Assembly (NCBI GenBank): GCA_021162805.1
Contig: JAGGXZ010000190.1
Location: forward strand, 1-64,000
DNA from: Candidatus Poribacteria bacterium
GTDB taxonomy: Bacteria > Poribacteria > WGA-4E > B28-G17
Reading direction: 5' to 3'
DNA length: 64,000 nt
Below, piece by piece: positions 9,944-19,732 of this stretch (positions are counted from its first letter, which is position 1; every line of letters begins with the position of its first letter). Position numbers and translations under genes: made by a program. The notes under the pieces are model-generated. The model saw only the letters and a program-made list of their open reading frames with translations. It was not told the DNA's origin and did not search any database.

Positions 9944-12900
9944 GGCGGACAACCTCTAAAATGCTTAGGATTCCCTCCATATCGAAGTTTCGGCTTAGCT
10001 CACGCAGTTGCTCCGCCAACCGAGCACCTTCCTCCCCTATCTGTTCAACCTCCTGGAGCAACCTTTCCAGCTCCGTCACGTGTCCATACTCTGCCGCCTC
10101 CCTCAGGCGCGAGATAAGGCCCTCCGGGAGGGTTATCCTCGAAGGATCCACGGGAGTAAGAGCTGCTATTTCGTCCCTCACCTCATATTTAACATGCAAG
10201 AGGTGTGCCAAACACTCATAGACCCGTTCGGCGCGAACGGGCTTGGCTATGAAATCGTCGAACCCAGCCTCGAGATATCTGCGCTGCTCGTGGATCAAGG
10301 CGGAGGCCGAGACGGCGACGATCTTGGGGGGAGGTGAATCGGGGAACTCCAGGATGCGTCGAGCAGCTTCGATTCCATCCATGACCGGCATGCGTATATC
10401 CATGAACACGATATCGGGTCTATGGACGCGAGCGGCCTCCACCGTCTCTCTCCCATCCTCGGCCGTTATCACCGAAACCCCGATATCCGAAAGAAGCTGC
10501 GACAGTACCTCCCTGTTCTCCCTGTTATCGTCCGCGACCAAAGCTTTAACCTCATAACCATCCGCCAGATGCATCACCCGTTCGGAATCAGTCAGATGCT
10601 TCGAGCGTTCTTCCCCGATGAGCCTAAGCGGCAGGGAGAAGAAGAATCGAGACCCCCGCCCTACCGTGGATTCCACCCTGATTTCCCCTCCCATCAGGCG
10701 GACATACTCCCTTACGATCGCAAGCCCTAAGCCGGTGCCTCCCTTTTTAGCGCCGTTCACGCCTTGTGAGAAGGGCTCGAAGATCCCCTGTCTCTCCTCA
10801 GGAGGTATGCCGATGCCGGTATCGATAACCTCAAAGCGGAAGAGGCCTTCCCCCTCCTCGCATACCCTCAGAACGACCTCACCCGATTCCGTGAACTTCA
10901 CAGCGTTGGAGAGCAGGTTCATCAGTATCTGGCGGAGTTTGCCCTCATCACCGTAAACCAGTGGATGTGTGTGAGCGACATCCCATTCCACCCGCCAAGC
11001 CAGTCCCTTCTGTTCACAGCGAAGCTGGAACATCACGGATAACCCATCGATCAGCCGGAAGAGGTCGAACTCCGCCTCCTGCAACTCCAACCGCCCCGCC
11101 TCGATCTTAGAGATATCGAGCACATCGTTGATCAGGGCTAACAGGTGGTTTCCGCTCTCCTCGATGGTTTCAATCGCTGCTCGCTGATAGGGGGAGAGAC
11201 TGGAGTCACGCTTGAGGATCTGAGTATATCCCAGGATCGCATTCAGCGGTGTCCGGATCTCATGGCTGATGTTGGCCAGGAAGATGCTCTTGGCCTGGTT
11301 GGCTCTCTCCGCGGCCCTTCTGGCTGCCTCCGCCTCCTCCTTTGCCTTTTGAAGTTGAGCGTTCTTCCGACGCTCCTGCTCGAGCAACCGGGTCCGTAAT
11401 CTACGCGACACCCCCCGCTGGGCGTAATAACGGAGGCCCAGAATTGAGGCGATAGCTATCAACGCCAGAAAACCCCCCGCCGAGGGGATAACGATCCAAC
11501 CGTTGAAATACCACGGCGGGACAACCTTCAGGGGGATACGGGCCGGTTCGGAGTAGTTCAGATCCCGGTCTATCGCCTGAACCTCGAAGAGATAAGAGCC
11601 CGGCTTCTGAGGCCTCCAATCGAAATAGGGGGATGAGGTGATAAATTCCCTTTTCTTTCCAGCCCCTTTGATCTGAACGAGATACCGACGTTTTCCCGGA
11701 TAGGTGTTGAAGTCAAGGGACTGATACTCAATCGTCACCCGGCTCCCCGCCGTGATCTCCGGAATCAAGCTCGGATCGGTGTATCTCCGATCTGACTGCA
11801 CCGAAACGATATGAACCGTAGGGGGTGAGAAACTGGGATGATAACGGCTAAGCCCTTCGTTTGTGCCGAACCATAGATTTCCCTCCCTGTCCTCATAGAT
11901 GGAATAGACCGTGTTGTTCGCGAGCCCATCACGGGTGTTCAGCGACATCCACGCCGTGCCGTCATAGACGGCAACTCCGGCGGAATCCGTCCCCAGCCAG
12001 AGCCTCCCCCTGGAATCGGTGTACATCACCCAAACCTGGTTGTCCGGCAACCCTTCCTCCTTCGTGAGGCTGAGGAAGCGCTGTCCGTCATAGCGGGAGA
12101 TCCCCTCGCTCGTAGCGAACCAGAGCATTCCATCGATCCCACGATGAATCGCCTCAACCTTATCGCTCAGCAACCCATCCTTCACCCTGAAATTCAGAAT
12201 ACGGTCCCCGTCGTACCGATACACCCCTCGCTTCTCAGTTCCGAACCATAGTATCCCATCCGGGTCGATGTAGATGGATCTGACATGGCAGTACAACGAA
12301 TCGGCGCCGAAATCCAGTCTCTCGAAAGTAAGCTGTTTCGGATCCAGACGAGAGATGCCCCGCGTTCTTGCTCCCACCCATAGCGTCCCATCGGGTGCAC
12401 CATCGATCACGGTAACCCGATTATACTGTAGCCCATTTCCCTCGTTGAGGATCTTAAAACGGCGTCCGTCATATCGGCATATCCCTCCGCCATTGGTACC
12501 GAACCATAACGTTCCATCCGAATCTCGATATATGCTCTGGATCGAGTCGCTCGGCAGACCGTTCCGGGAGATGAAATTGACAAACCTCTTTCCGTCATAG
12601 CGGGATGCTCCGCCGCTCGTGCCGAACCACAGGTTGCCATCCTTATCCTCGACGATCGAGAGGATCCTATTATGAGGCAACCCATCCTGAGTGGTGAAGT
12701 TAACAAATGAATTAGGGTCATATCTGGAGACTCCACCACGGTAGGTTCCAAACCATAAGTTCCCATATCTATCACAGTAAATAGCCCTCACCTGGGAATA
12801 GGTCAAGCCATCTTGAGCGGTGAAACTGATGAAACCTTCGCCATCGTAACGCGATACGCCGGCATCAGTCCCGATCCACAGGGCTCCATCTTTACCCCTG

Positions 12901-14825
12901 GCGATCGCATATACGTGGTTATCCGACAATCCGTCTCGAACTGTGAAATTGACGAACGTTTTACCATCGTAGCGTGAAAGCCCTGTCCTTGTCCCGATCC
13001 ACAGAACATCGTCTGTATCTCGATAGATGACATATATGTTTTCGCTTACAAGCCCGTCCTCAGAGGTGAAAGCCCTGAACCGGCCCTTATTATAACGGAC
13101 GAGGCCTTTGGAAGTCCCAAACCAGAGCGCCCCATCGGAGGTTTGGGTGATCGCCCTGACGTTATCATTCGGAAGACCATCCTTTTCGGTGAAGCTGATC
13201 CAACTTTTTCCGTCATATCGGGAAACCCCCTTATCCGTACCGATCCACAGATTTCCATCAGAATCGCGGTATACTGCCTGAACTACATCAGATATAAGTC
13301 CGTTATCCCTGGTGAAATTGAGGAACTTCTCCCCGTCGTAGTGCGAAAGACCGCCATATCGGGTGCCGAACCATAAACTGCCGTCCTTATCAGCATAGAT
13401 AGTTGTCACCCGGTTGGCGACCAATCCGTCCCTTTTCGTGAAATTGACAAAGCTTTCTCCATCGAAGCGCGAGAGGCCCTCGGCAGTCCCAAACCACAGA
13501 TTACCCATTTTATCGCTCTGAATAGCGTAGACTTTATCATTCGCCAATCCGTCGAGGTATGTATAGTTGTGCCATGTACCCTTCTTAAATGGGGCGAACC
13601 GGAAGTCAATACCTGAAAGCGTTCTACCTCCCTCGACCCTCAGAGTATGCGGATAATATAGATACCCTCTGCCCGTGTAGCATCTCACGCGATATTTCCC
13701 TGGCCTTAGATTAACGAATTGATACTGACCGTTCTCATCGCTTAATGTGGTGGATGCGACACGAGATGCCCGTACCGCTTGTACCACTATGCCCCCATGA
13801 GGGGTATCATCATATGTCAGGAGCACCCCTGAGATGCTAACTGCCGGCATCACGCTGAGATTGAGAACCCGACGCTCACCAGGCAGAACCCGAATCCCAA
13901 GCCTCCAACTCCCTTTCTGCTCCCATGTGGCAGAAAGATCGTAAGGTTTGGAGTTGGGATAAAAAACCAGGTGATAATTCCCCATGTTATCGGTAATGGC
14001 GCTCGCCACATCCCTCCCATCCTGCTCAAGTTGAACCGTAGCTTTGCTGAGATGAGAGCCCATCTTATCTGTGACTTTACCCGAAAGCACTGCCGGACGG
14101 GGTAGATCACCCGGCGCTGGGAGTTCTGCTTCGACACAGTGAGCTCCTCCCTTCAGCGCGCCATCATACCCATTCGGCGATAGATCACGGGCATCCCCAG
14201 AGTCGAAGTTCCATAACCCCACCAATCCCTTCTCATCTCCCCTCAGCTTTCGGAACATATCCGACCGTATCTGCTCCCCACTGCGGGCCACGCCCCAAAC
14301 CCTCACCTCGTCGATCTGCCCTTTGAAATACTCATTAGCCGACCACAGCGGCCTACCGATATAGTTGTGCTCGTCATTTCCGATGGAGGAGAAGCTGCCG
14401 CTATATTCGTGCTCTCCGACCATGACCCCGTTGAGGTATAGCTTCATCCCTCCCCTGCCCGAGACGGCTGCGATATGACACCATTGCCCTGTTTTCAGGA
14501 TACTGGGCACTTTGATGAGGTTCAACTTCAGGTTGTCGTAGATGAAGTACTGCAGGTCTGAGCCGAACATGTTGTTATTTATCGCCATTGCCCGCCATTT
14601 CTCCCCGTTGCCGAAACCGAGGGGTTGGGAGAAATACCCGAACCTCTCCCATTTGACCCACGCCTCCACGGTGGCTTGGGAGAGATCGTTGAAGATGTCG
14701 GAGGGCAGTTGGACGTAATCATCCTTGCCGTCCAATTGAAGCACGAGGTTTCGCGTTTCAGCGGGGGATAAGTCCTGAAGGGCAAGACAAAGTGTAACTG
14801 ATAAAAGCACATAAAACCCACGCAT
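9936..14825 (-). CDS. Hybrid sensor histidine kinase with LamG, 14-repeat propeller and receiver
   Basis: A 1629-residue membrane sensor. In order: a signal peptide (1-22); a LamG domain (about 26-235); two carboxypeptidase-regulatory-like beta modules (about 245-410); fourteen LWFGT-type two-component propeller repeats (about 415-1018), enough for two seven-bladed propellers; a Y_Y_Y domain (about 1035-1102); one membrane span (about 1110-1131); a coiled coil; HisKA with [12 protein letters not shown] (His near 1188); HATPase with NLLSNAVKF and GTGLGLAI; and a receiver with Asp near 1476 in [12 protein letters not shown]-terminal helical tail of about 65 residues could be an Hpt-like docking element, but no phospho-His was identified. 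This resembles Bacteroidetes hybrid glycan sensors, except that the DNA-binding output is a separate sigma54 activator. An extracellular glycan or peptide ligand is likely. Confidence 0.93.
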   Translation of the reverse strand: MRGFYVLLSVTLCLALQDLSPAETRNLVLQLDGKDDYVQLPSDIFNDLSQATVEAWVKWERFGYFSQPLGFGNGEKWRAMAINNNMFGSDLQYFIYDNLKLNLIKVPSILKTGQWCHIAAVSGRGGMKLYLNGVMVGEHEYSGSFSSIGNDEHNYIGRPLWSANEYFKGQIDEVRVWGVARSGEQIRSDMFRKLRGDEKGLVGLWNFDSGDARDLSPNGYDGALKGGAHCVEAELPAPGDLPRPAVLSGKVTDKMGSHLSKATVQLEQDGRDVASAITDNMGNYHLVFYPNSKPYDLSATWEQKGSWRLGIRVLPGERRVLNLSVMPAVSISGVLLTYDDTPHGGIVVQAVRASRVASTTLSDENGQYQFVNLRPGKYRVRCYTGRGYLYYPHTLRVEGGRTLSGIDFRFAPFKKGTWHNYTYLDGLANDKVYAIQSDKMGNLWFGTAEGLSRFDGESFVNFTKRDGLVANRVTTIYADKDGSLWFGTRYGGLSHYDGEKFLNFTRDNGLISDVVQAVYRDSDGNLWIGTDKGVSRYDGKSWISFTEKDGLPNDNVRAITQTSDGALWFGTSKGLVRYNKGRFRAFTSEDGLVSENIYVIYRDTDDVLWIGTRTGLSRYDGKTFVNFTVRDGLSDNHVYAIARGKDGALWIGTDAGVSRYDGEGFISFTAQDGLTYSQVRAIYCDRYGNLWFGTYRGGVSRYDPNSFVNFTTQDGLPHNRILSIVEDKDGNLWFGTSGGASRYDGKRFVNFISRNGLPSDSIQSIYRDSDGTLWFGTNGGGICRYDGRRFKILNEGNGLQYNRVTVIDGAPDGTLWVGARTRGISRLDPKQLTFERLDFGADSLYCHVRSIYIDPDGILWFGTEKRGVYRYDGDRILNFRVKDGLLSDKVEAIHRGIDGMLWFATSEGISRYDGQRFLSLTKEEGLPDNQVWVMYTDSRGRLWLGTDSAGVAVYDGTAWMSLNTRDGLANNTVYSIYEDREGNLWFGTNEGLSRYHPSFSPPTVHIVSVQSDRRYTDPSLIPEITAGSRVTIEYQSLDFNTYPGKRRYLVQIKGAGKKREFITSSPYFDWRPQKPGSYLFEVQAIDRDLNYSEPARIPLKVVPPWYFNGWIVIPSAGGFLALIAIASILGLRYYAQRGVSRRLRTRLLEQERRKNAQLQKAKEEAEAARRAAERANQAKSIFLANISHEIRTPLNAILGYTQILKRDSSLSPYQRAAIETIEESGNHLLALINDVLDISKIEAGRLELQEAEFDLFRLIDGLSVMFQLRCEQKGLAWRVEWDVAHTHPLVYGDEGKLRQILMNLLSNAVKFTESGEVVLRVCEEGEGLFRFEVIDTGIGIPPEERQGIFEPFSQGVNGAKKGGTGLGLAIVREYVRLMGGEIRVESTVGRGSRFFFSLPLRLIGEERSKHLTDSERVMHLADGYEVKALVADDNRENREVLSQLLSDIGVSVITAEDGRETVEAARVHRPDIVFMDIRMPVMDGIEAARRILEFPDSPPPKIVAVSASALIHEQRRYLEAGFDDFIAKPVRAERVYECLAHLLHVKYEVRDEIAALTPVDPSRITLPEGLISRLREAAEYGHVTELERLLQEVEQIGEEGARLAEQLRELSRNFDMEGILSILEVVRHE

Positions 14826-14845
14826 GATACTGCCTATTTCCTTCT

Positions 14846-14867
14846 ATTATTCCAAACGTCATTTGGA
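14846..14867 (-). promoter_or_regulatory. Candidate -10 and operator dyad for the kinase-regulator pair
   Basis: A perfect dyad, TCCAAA (14851-14856) and TTTGGA (14862-14867) with five bases between, abuts an AATAAT that could serve as the minus-strand -10 (14851-14846). A clear -35 was not found. The position fits a repressor or activator site for the sensor-regulator operon. Confidence 0.3.
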
Positions 14868-15095
14868 CTCTAGCGCCTTACCGTGGAAATCCTCACAATA
14901 AATTTTATCAGCTCTCGCGGATGAAATCAAATGTCCATGTCAGGATATAGGGGTTTTCAACGCTTTTCGCCAGCGCTGTAGTGGCAAGCCCCCATGCCTG
15001 CCAGATTCAGGGGCACGCACAGGGGAATGTCCTTACCACACCTGGTTATGCCAAATCATTGAAAAGCCCTGGTCAGGATACTCAGATTGCCCATG

Positions 15096-15124
15096 TTGAC
15101 ATTAATCCCGGCTCATGTTAGCAT
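15096..15124 (+). promoter_or_regulatory. Sigma70-type promoter of the cstA operon
   Basis: TTGACA at 15096-15101 is followed by a 17-base spacer and TAGCAT at 15119-15124. The predicted start lies about 25 bases before the ATG at 15156, which argues against the upstream ATG at 15087. Confidence 0.55.
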
Positions 15125-15155
15125 ATGTGAGGAACAACGGCCTTACGGTGAAGAT

Positions 15156-15488
15156 ATGAAGTTCTGGGTTAAAAAGAAGGGAAAAGAGGAGATCTTCGTC
15201 GGTTTCGCCGATGAGATCGGCATACTTGACCTTCAGGGCGTTGAGGAGTACACTCAGAATGAGAACGTCAAAAAGGTGTACCTGATAGCGAGGAAACCCC
15301 TAGGCGAAAGGGTACTTGAATACCTGAAGACCCGCTCTGCCCTTAAGGGGAAAATCGAATTCAAGCGGGCCGATAGGCTCAGGGACGAGGTCAGAAAGAT
15401 CAAAAGGATGAACTCCCAGCATTATAAGGTCAAGGTCTACGATCTGAGGGAGTTCGGTAAAAGGGCGATGAGCCTGGACCCATGTTAA
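15156..15488 (+). CDS. Small conserved-looking protein upstream of the CstA transporter
   Basis: A basic, soluble-looking 110-residue protein of no family I recognise. It alternates beta-like and charged helical stretches, has no signal peptide or membrane span, and ends in a lone Cys. I start it at the ATG at 15156, after GGTGAAGAT and downstream of the promoter at 15096-15124; an in-frame ATG at 15087 lies upstream of that promoter. It ends 12 bases before the CstA gene and is surely cotranscribed with it. A cytoplasmic accessory or regulatory partner of the transporter is only a guess from position. Confidence 0.65.
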   Translation: MKFWVKKKGKEEIFVGFADEIGILDLQGVEEYTQNENVKKVYLIARKPLGERVLEYLKTRSALKGKIEFKRADRLRDEVRKIKRMNSQHYKVKVYDLREFGKRAMSLDPC

Positions 15489-15500
15489 GGAGGTTGAGAT

Positions 15501-17213
15501 ATGGCCTTTGGGATATTCGTTCTCTCGCTTGTCTGGTTCTTCGCCATGTACAAATTCTACGGCGGATTTCTCTCCCGAAAGATTTTCAAGCTGGACGATT
15601 CCAAGGTCACGCCGGCCCATGAGCTTAGGGACGACGTGGATTACGTGCCGACGAACAAATGGGTGGTTTGGGGACATCATTTTACCTCCATAGCGGGCTT
15701 AGGTCCGATAGTTGGTCCGGCCATAGGGATAATCTGGGGATGGGTGCCGGCTGTGCTGTGGGTGACGTTGGGGACGGTCTTCCTGGGTGGGGTGCATGAT
15801 TTCTCCGCCCTTGTCATATCGCTCAGGAATAAGGGGATGTCCATAGGTGAGATCACCACCCAGATCATCGGCAGAAGGGCCAAGTATCTCTTCATGAGCA
15901 TAATCTTTCTGGAACTGTGGGTGGTCATAGCGATCTTCGCCATGATAATGGGGATTTTGTTCAAGATGTATCCCAGTTCCGTTTTCCCCGTGTGGATGGA
16001 GATACCGATAGCGGTGATCCTCTCGTATATGGTTTTCAGGAGAGGCAAGAGCCTGGAGTTATGGTCATGGATAGCGCTCCTGGCGATGTACGCCACGGTC
16101 GCCATAGGTGTTTTCATACCGGTGGAGATCCCCGGGGGGCAGGCGGTCGTGATCTGGCTTGTGATCTTGATGATCTACGCCTACATCGCTTCCACGCTGC
16201 CCGTTGAGACCCTACTTCAGCCGAGGGATTATATCAATTCACATGAGCTTCTGGTCGCTATGTTTTTGATCTTTCTGGGAGCGGTGGTAACTTTCATCCG
16301 CGATCCCGCCCATCTCGGTTTCGCCGCGCCGGCCATCAACCCATCGCCCAGCGGAGCACCTCCGATCTGGCCTTTCCTGTTTGTAACGATAGCCTGCGGT
16401 GCCATCTCCGGGTTCCACTCCCTCGTCGCCTCTGGAACCTCATCGAAACAGATCGATAGGGAATCTGACTCGAAGTTGATCGGGTATGGAGGGATGATCG
16501 CTGAAGGGATATTGGCCTCGTTGGTTATTTTGGCCGCTGCCGCCGGTTTCGGAGCTATAGGGAAAGGGCTTAGCGCCGGATCGGCTGCCTGGGCCGCTCA
16601 CTATAAGGATTGGGCCGCGGCGAGCGGGCTGGGGGCCAAGATAGGGGCGTTCGTGACCGGATCCGCGAACATGCTCGGATATGTCTTCGGCCACAGCAGA
16701 TACGTGCGTGAACTGATGATGACCATCATGGGCGTCTTTATTGTCAGCTTCGCCGGAACAACCCTTGACACGGCCACCAGAGCCCAGAGATACATCATAC
16801 AGGAGTTCGGACGAAGCATCAGATGGGGATGGCTGACCGGCAAACACATCGCCACTTTGATCGCCGTCATCTCGGCCTTCGCCCTCGCGATGGTCAAGCC
16901 CGGAGGACAGGGGGCACTTATCCTGTGGCCCCTTTTCGGAGCGATAAACCAGCTCCTGGCGGGATTGGCGCTCACGGTGACTACCCTCTATCTGGCTTTC
17001 AGAAAAGCCAAACCGTGGGTGACCGGAATACCGATGAGTTTCATGATCTTCATGACCGGCTGGGCGATGATCAAGAACATCCAGAAGTTCTATCAGACGC
17101 ATAACTGGCTGCTCTTCTGCGTCGGCTGGGTGGTTTTCGCTCTGATGATCTGGCTGGTGGTGGAGGCGATCATCGCCCTCACCAGAGGCAAATATGAGGT
17201 GGATTATAGCTGA
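15501..17213 (+). CDS. cstA: CstA/BtsT-family carbon-starvation transporter
   Basis: A 570-residue polytopic inner-membrane protein with many hydrophobic segments from residue 2 to the C-terminus. The family signature region is clear: VWGHHFTSIAGLGPIVGPAI near 54-73, followed by the segment GGVHDFSALVIS. Family members take up peptides or pyruvate when carbon is short. The protein is shorter than E. coli CstA (about 700 residues) and close to the shorter bacterial and archaeal members. AAGGAGG lies seven bases before the ATG. It sits 12 bases after the small gene at 15156. The substrate cannot be told from sequence. Confidence 0.93.
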   Translation: MAFGIFVLSLVWFFAMYKFYGGFLSRKIFKLDDSKVTPAHELRDDVDYVPTNKWVVWGHHFTSIAGLGPIVGPAIGIIWGWVPAVLWVTLGTVFLGGVHDFSALVISLRNKGMSIGEITTQIIGRRAKYLFMSIIFLELWVVIAIFAMIMGILFKMYPSSVFPVWMEIPIAVILSYMVFRRGKSLELWSWIALLAMYATVAIGVFIPVEIPGGQAVVIWLVILMIYAYIASTLPVETLLQPRDYINSHELLVAMFLIFLGAVVTFIRDPAHLGFAAPAINPSPSGAPPIWPFLFVTIACGAISGFHSLVASGTSSKQIDRESDSKLIGYGGMIAEGILASLVILAAAAGFGAIGKGLSAGSAAWAAHYKDWAAASGLGAKIGAFVTGSANMLGYVFGHSRYVRELMMTIMGVFIVSFAGTTLDTATRAQRYIIQEFGRSIRWGWLTGKHIATLIAVISAFALAMVKPGGQGALILWPLFGAINQLLAGLALTVTTLYLAFRKAKPWVTGIPMSFMIFMTGWAMIKNIQKFYQTHNWLLFCVGWVVFALMIWLVVEAIIALTRGKYEVDYS

Positions 17214-17223
17214 GTAAATATGG

Positions 17224-17229
17224 TATAAT
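17224..17229 (+). promoter_or_regulatory. TATAAT -10 before the LacD-like aldolase
   Basis: A perfect TATAAT lies 44 bases before the aldolase ATG, just past the end of the CstA gene. No good -35 stands 16-18 bases upstream, so the promoter may be weak or activator-dependent, or the aldolase may rely on readthrough from cstA. Confidence 0.35.
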
Positions 17230-17273
17230 CTCGAATGTGATGAAGAGACTAAAATCCAAGAAGGAGAGGTAAG

Positions 17274-18383
17274 ATGTCACAGACTCTCATCTCGGCAGGA
17301 AAGAAGAGGAAGATAAAGCTTCTTGCAGATTCAGATGGCAAGTTCAGGATGATGGCCATTGATCAGCGAGGTTCAATGGTCAGGATGCTTTCCAAGGTCT
17401 TAGGGGTGGATCCGAGCGAGATAAAGTACGAGGATCTGGCTAAAACCAAAATGATGATCACCAAGGTCCTTTCGCCGTATTCCAGCGCGACCTTAACCGA
17501 TCCGGTTTACGGCTATCCCTATTCGGTGGATTATATCCCTAGGGACGTCGGATTGCTCCTGGCGTTTGAGGAAACAGGATATGAAAAGGCCGGCGCCAAC
17601 GGGCTTGAACGCAGATCCAGACAGATAGAGGGATGGTCGGTTGAAAAGGCGGTTCGTGCCGGCGCCAACGCCATCAAGCTGCTCATCTATTATCGTCCCG
17701 AAGCGTCAGACGAGACCCTCGAGCACCAACAGAATTTCATCAAGTTCGTCGGGCAGGAGTGCGAGAAGTACGATATCCCCTTCCTCCTCGAACTGGTCGG
17801 CTATCCGCTTCTGGAGGATGAGGTGGCAGCAAGTCCCGATCCGGCTAAACCCACAAATGATACCCCCGTTTACGCCAAACGCAAACCGGAGATCGTCAGA
17901 CGCACCGCCGAGGAGTTCTCAAAGCCCGAATATAAGGTCGATATACTCAAGCTGGAATTCCCCGCCGATCTGAAGTATACGGAGGAATACTGCAAGGGAA
18001 CTTTCGACGGCAAGGACAGAGAGCCCGTCTATAACCTCGATGCCGTTAAGGATTTCTGTAAGGCTGTGGACGAGGCTTCACAGGTACCATGGGTGATCCT
18101 GAGCGCAGGCGTTGACATAGAGGAGTTCGTTGAGAACGTGAAATTCGCCACCGAAGCGGGGGCATCCGGATTGCTCTGTGGAAGGGCGATCTGGAAGGAA
18201 GCCGTCAACTTCTACCCCGATTTGGAGGCCATGGAGAAATGGCTTATGACCAGCGGGGTGAACAATTTCAAGAAGATCTACGAGGTATATACCGCCGCCA
18301 AACCCTGGTTCGAACACAGAAAATTCAAGAGCTATGCCGACGCCGGGTTCGGCGGCTCCGATGAGTGGTACAAAAATTACTAA
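17274..18383 (+). CDS. LacD-like class I aldolase
   Basis: A 369-residue cytoplasmic TIM-barrel aldolase of the tagatose-1,6-bisphosphate aldolase (LacD) family. The family N-terminus MAIDQRGSM is near residue 27, and the Schiff-base lysine lies in DILKLEFP near residue 226. LLELVGYPL and the C-terminal GLLCGRAIW (phosphate-site loop) also match. LacD-type enzymes cleave ketose bisphosphates; relatives act on sulfofructose phosphate or other keto sugars, so the substrate is open. The ATG follows AAGGAG by seven bases. No kinase or isomerase of a tagatose pathway is adjacent. Confidence 0.85.
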   Translation: MSQTLISAGKKRKIKLLADSDGKFRMMAIDQRGSMVRMLSKVLGVDPSEIKYEDLAKTKMMITKVLSPYSSATLTDPVYGYPYSVDYIPRDVGLLLAFEETGYEKAGANGLERRSRQIEGWSVEKAVRAGANAIKLLIYYRPEASDETLEHQQNFIKFVGQECEKYDIPFLLELVGYPLLEDEVAASPDPAKPTNDTPVYAKRKPEIVRRTAEEFSKPEYKVDILKLEFPADLKYTEEYCKGTFDGKDREPVYNLDAVKDFCKAVDEASQVPWVILSAGVDIEEFVENVKFATEAGASGLLCGRAIWKEAVNFYPDLEAMEKWLMTSGVNNFKKIYEVYTAAKPWFEHRKFKSYADAGFGGSDEWYKNY

Positions 18384-18395
18384 AGGTGATCTGAT

Positions 18396-18433
18396 AAGGG
18401 GGAAGGGGGTGTATGTGAGCCTTCTTCCCCCTT
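18396..18433 (+). terminator. Hairpin after the aldolase gene
   Basis: AAGGGGGAAG (18396-18405) and CTTCCCCCTT (18424-18433) form a perfect 10-bp stem with an 18-base loop, 13 bases after the aldolase stop. No T-run follows, so it may act as an mRNA end-stabiliser or a weak terminator. Confidence 0.45.
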
Positions 18434-18557
18434 CTCGCATCCAGCGGTATTCCCCACCTTAAATAAACGCTCATATTATCGCCGAGTGTAGCAAAGATCT
18501 GAGAGGTCAAAAGTGCTTATTTCTCAGGGCGAAAAGGAAGGAGGAACCAGAAGCGGA

Positions 18558-18590
18558 AAACGTTACAACGTTAAACGTTGAACGTGCAAC
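18558..18590. repeat. AACGTT-type short repeat cluster (copy 1)
   Basis: AACGTT recurs three times (18559, 18567, 18575), with further ACGTTGAACGT and ACGTGCAACG variants, in an otherwise empty intergenic region. GAGGAAC near 18541 and GTTCCTC near 18608 flank it as an inverted pair. A related cluster lies at 27347-27386. It may be a dispersed short repeat family or a multi-site operator. Confidence 0.4.
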
Positions 18591-18669
18591 GGATTTCCTT
18601 TCTCCTCGTTCCTCCTCATGGGTAACCGCTACACTCAAAGGGAATTTGAGTGTAAATAGATGGGAGAAA

Positions 18670-19530
18670 ATGAGCCTTAATCCAATCGGACCGATCATCG
18701 TGGGAGCGGTCATAGGGTTGCTTTCAGGCTTCTTCGGCGTCGGCGGCGGATTTCTGTTGACACCCACCCTGAACATCATCTTGAACATCCCTTATAATAT
18801 AGCCGTGGGAAGCGGGCTGTGTCAGATGATCGGCACCTCCATCTCCGGCCTCAGAAGGCATCATCGACTGGGCAACATCAGCTATAAGCTCGGTTTGATC
18901 ATGTTAGGGGGCAACGTCGCCGGCGTCCTCGCGGGGACTCATCTCCTTAACGGGCTTAAATCCATGGCTCAGATCAGGATCGGTTCCGTTACTATAAACG
19001 CTTTGGACCTGATCCTAAATCTCATCTTCGCCCTCCTGCTCCTGGGAATCGGGGTGATGATGGGGCTGGAGGCGAGGAGGTGGACGGGAAGGGAAAGTGA
19101 ACCTGGAACGAGGTTTAAAGGCCTCTCGCCCAAGATATCCGTGGCGGAACAGGTCGAAGTCTCCATACCCATGATATTGATGGCCGGATTCATCATCGGT
19201 CTGATGACGGGCCTTCTCGGGATAGGAGGAGGAGTGGTGATCATGCCCATATTCGTCTATCTTCTGGGTGTGCCGACCAAAATGGCCGTGGGAACGAGCC
19301 TTTTCCTGGTTCTATGCTCAGCGTTTGTGGGCACGATAGGTCATGCCCTAAGCGGAAACGTGAGTCTTCAACTGGTGATCTATACGATGATAGGCTCTAC
19401 AGCGGGAGCTCAGGTCGGTGCGGCTCTCACATCGAGGGTTAAAGCTCGAAGGATAAGAGGATATTTCTCCGTCGTGACCCTCGCCGCCGCAGGGATGGTG
19501 ATATTCAAGCTTATCAGGACCCTCCGTTGA
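18670..19530 (+). CDS. TSUP-family (TauE/SafE-like) membrane exporter
   Basis: A 286-residue inner-membrane protein with two related halves. Each half contains a glycine-rich family motif: GLLSGFFGVGGGFLLTP near the N-terminus and GLMTGLLGIGGGVVIMP near residue 180. TSUP proteins move sulfite, organosulfonates or small carboxylates out of or into the cell. The ATG at 18670 is preceded by GGGAG; an in-frame TTG at 18646 would add eight residues. The gene stands alone between two hairpins. Its position after a LacD-like aldolase recalls sulfosugar gene groups, but no other gene of such a pathway is present. Confidence 0.88.
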   Translation: MSLNPIGPIIVGAVIGLLSGFFGVGGGFLLTPTLNIILNIPYNIAVGSGLCQMIGTSISGLRRHHRLGNISYKLGLIMLGGNVAGVLAGTHLLNGLKSMAQIRIGSVTINALDLILNLIFALLLLGIGVMMGLEARRWTGRESEPGTRFKGLSPKISVAEQVEVSIPMILMAGFIIGLMTGLLGIGGGVVIMPIFVYLLGVPTKMAVGTSLFLVLCSAFVGTIGHALSGNVSLQLVIYTMIGSTAGAQVGAALTSRVKARRIRGYFSVVTLAAAGMVIFKLIRTLR

Positions 19531-19551
19531 TCTAATCGCAGAAGGAGCCAT

Positions 19552-19586
19552 ACCCTGGAGATGATGGGTATCTCCGCCTCCAGGGT
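19552..19586 (+). terminator. Hairpin after the TSUP gene
   Basis: ACCCTGGAG (19552-19560) pairs perfectly with CTCCAGGGT (19578-19586) around a 17-base loop, 21 bases after the exporter stop. No T-run follows. Likely an end-of-transcript structure. Confidence 0.45.
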
Positions 19587-19669
19587 TGACTTATCCTGAG
19601 CTAGGAAATATCATTTTAAGCGAGAGATGCCATGGAGCAATCTATAGTCGCGCTCGGGGACAAGATGCC

Positions 19670-19698
19670 TTTCAAATAGGGCTGAAGGTTGGTATAAT
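19670..19698 (+). promoter_or_regulatory. Promoter of the GHMP kinase operon
   Basis: TATAAT at 19693-19698 stands 17 bases after a weak -35, TTTCAA, at 19670-19675. It lies 34 bases before the kinase ATG, which is itself preceded by GGAGG at 19718-19722. Confidence 0.5.
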
Positions 19699-19732
19699 AA
19701 GGCTAGATCGACCGCTTGGAGGTTCTTAGACC

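Larger units (their letters stand above)
14826..15155. other. Intergenic gap between divergent kinase and cstA blocks
   Basis: These 330 bases hold no convincing gene. They contain a candidate -10 and dyad for the kinase gene (14846-14867) and a sigma70-type promoter for the plus-strand genes (15096-15124). Between about 14900 and 15090 I see nothing I can name. Confidence 0.6.

Noticed and set aside
16440-17102. A 220-codon minus-strand frame
   Set aside because: Antisense to the CstA transporter; composition of a shadow frame.
18558-18590. CRISPR array
   Set aside because: The repeats are six to ten bases long without spacers; no cas genes are present.
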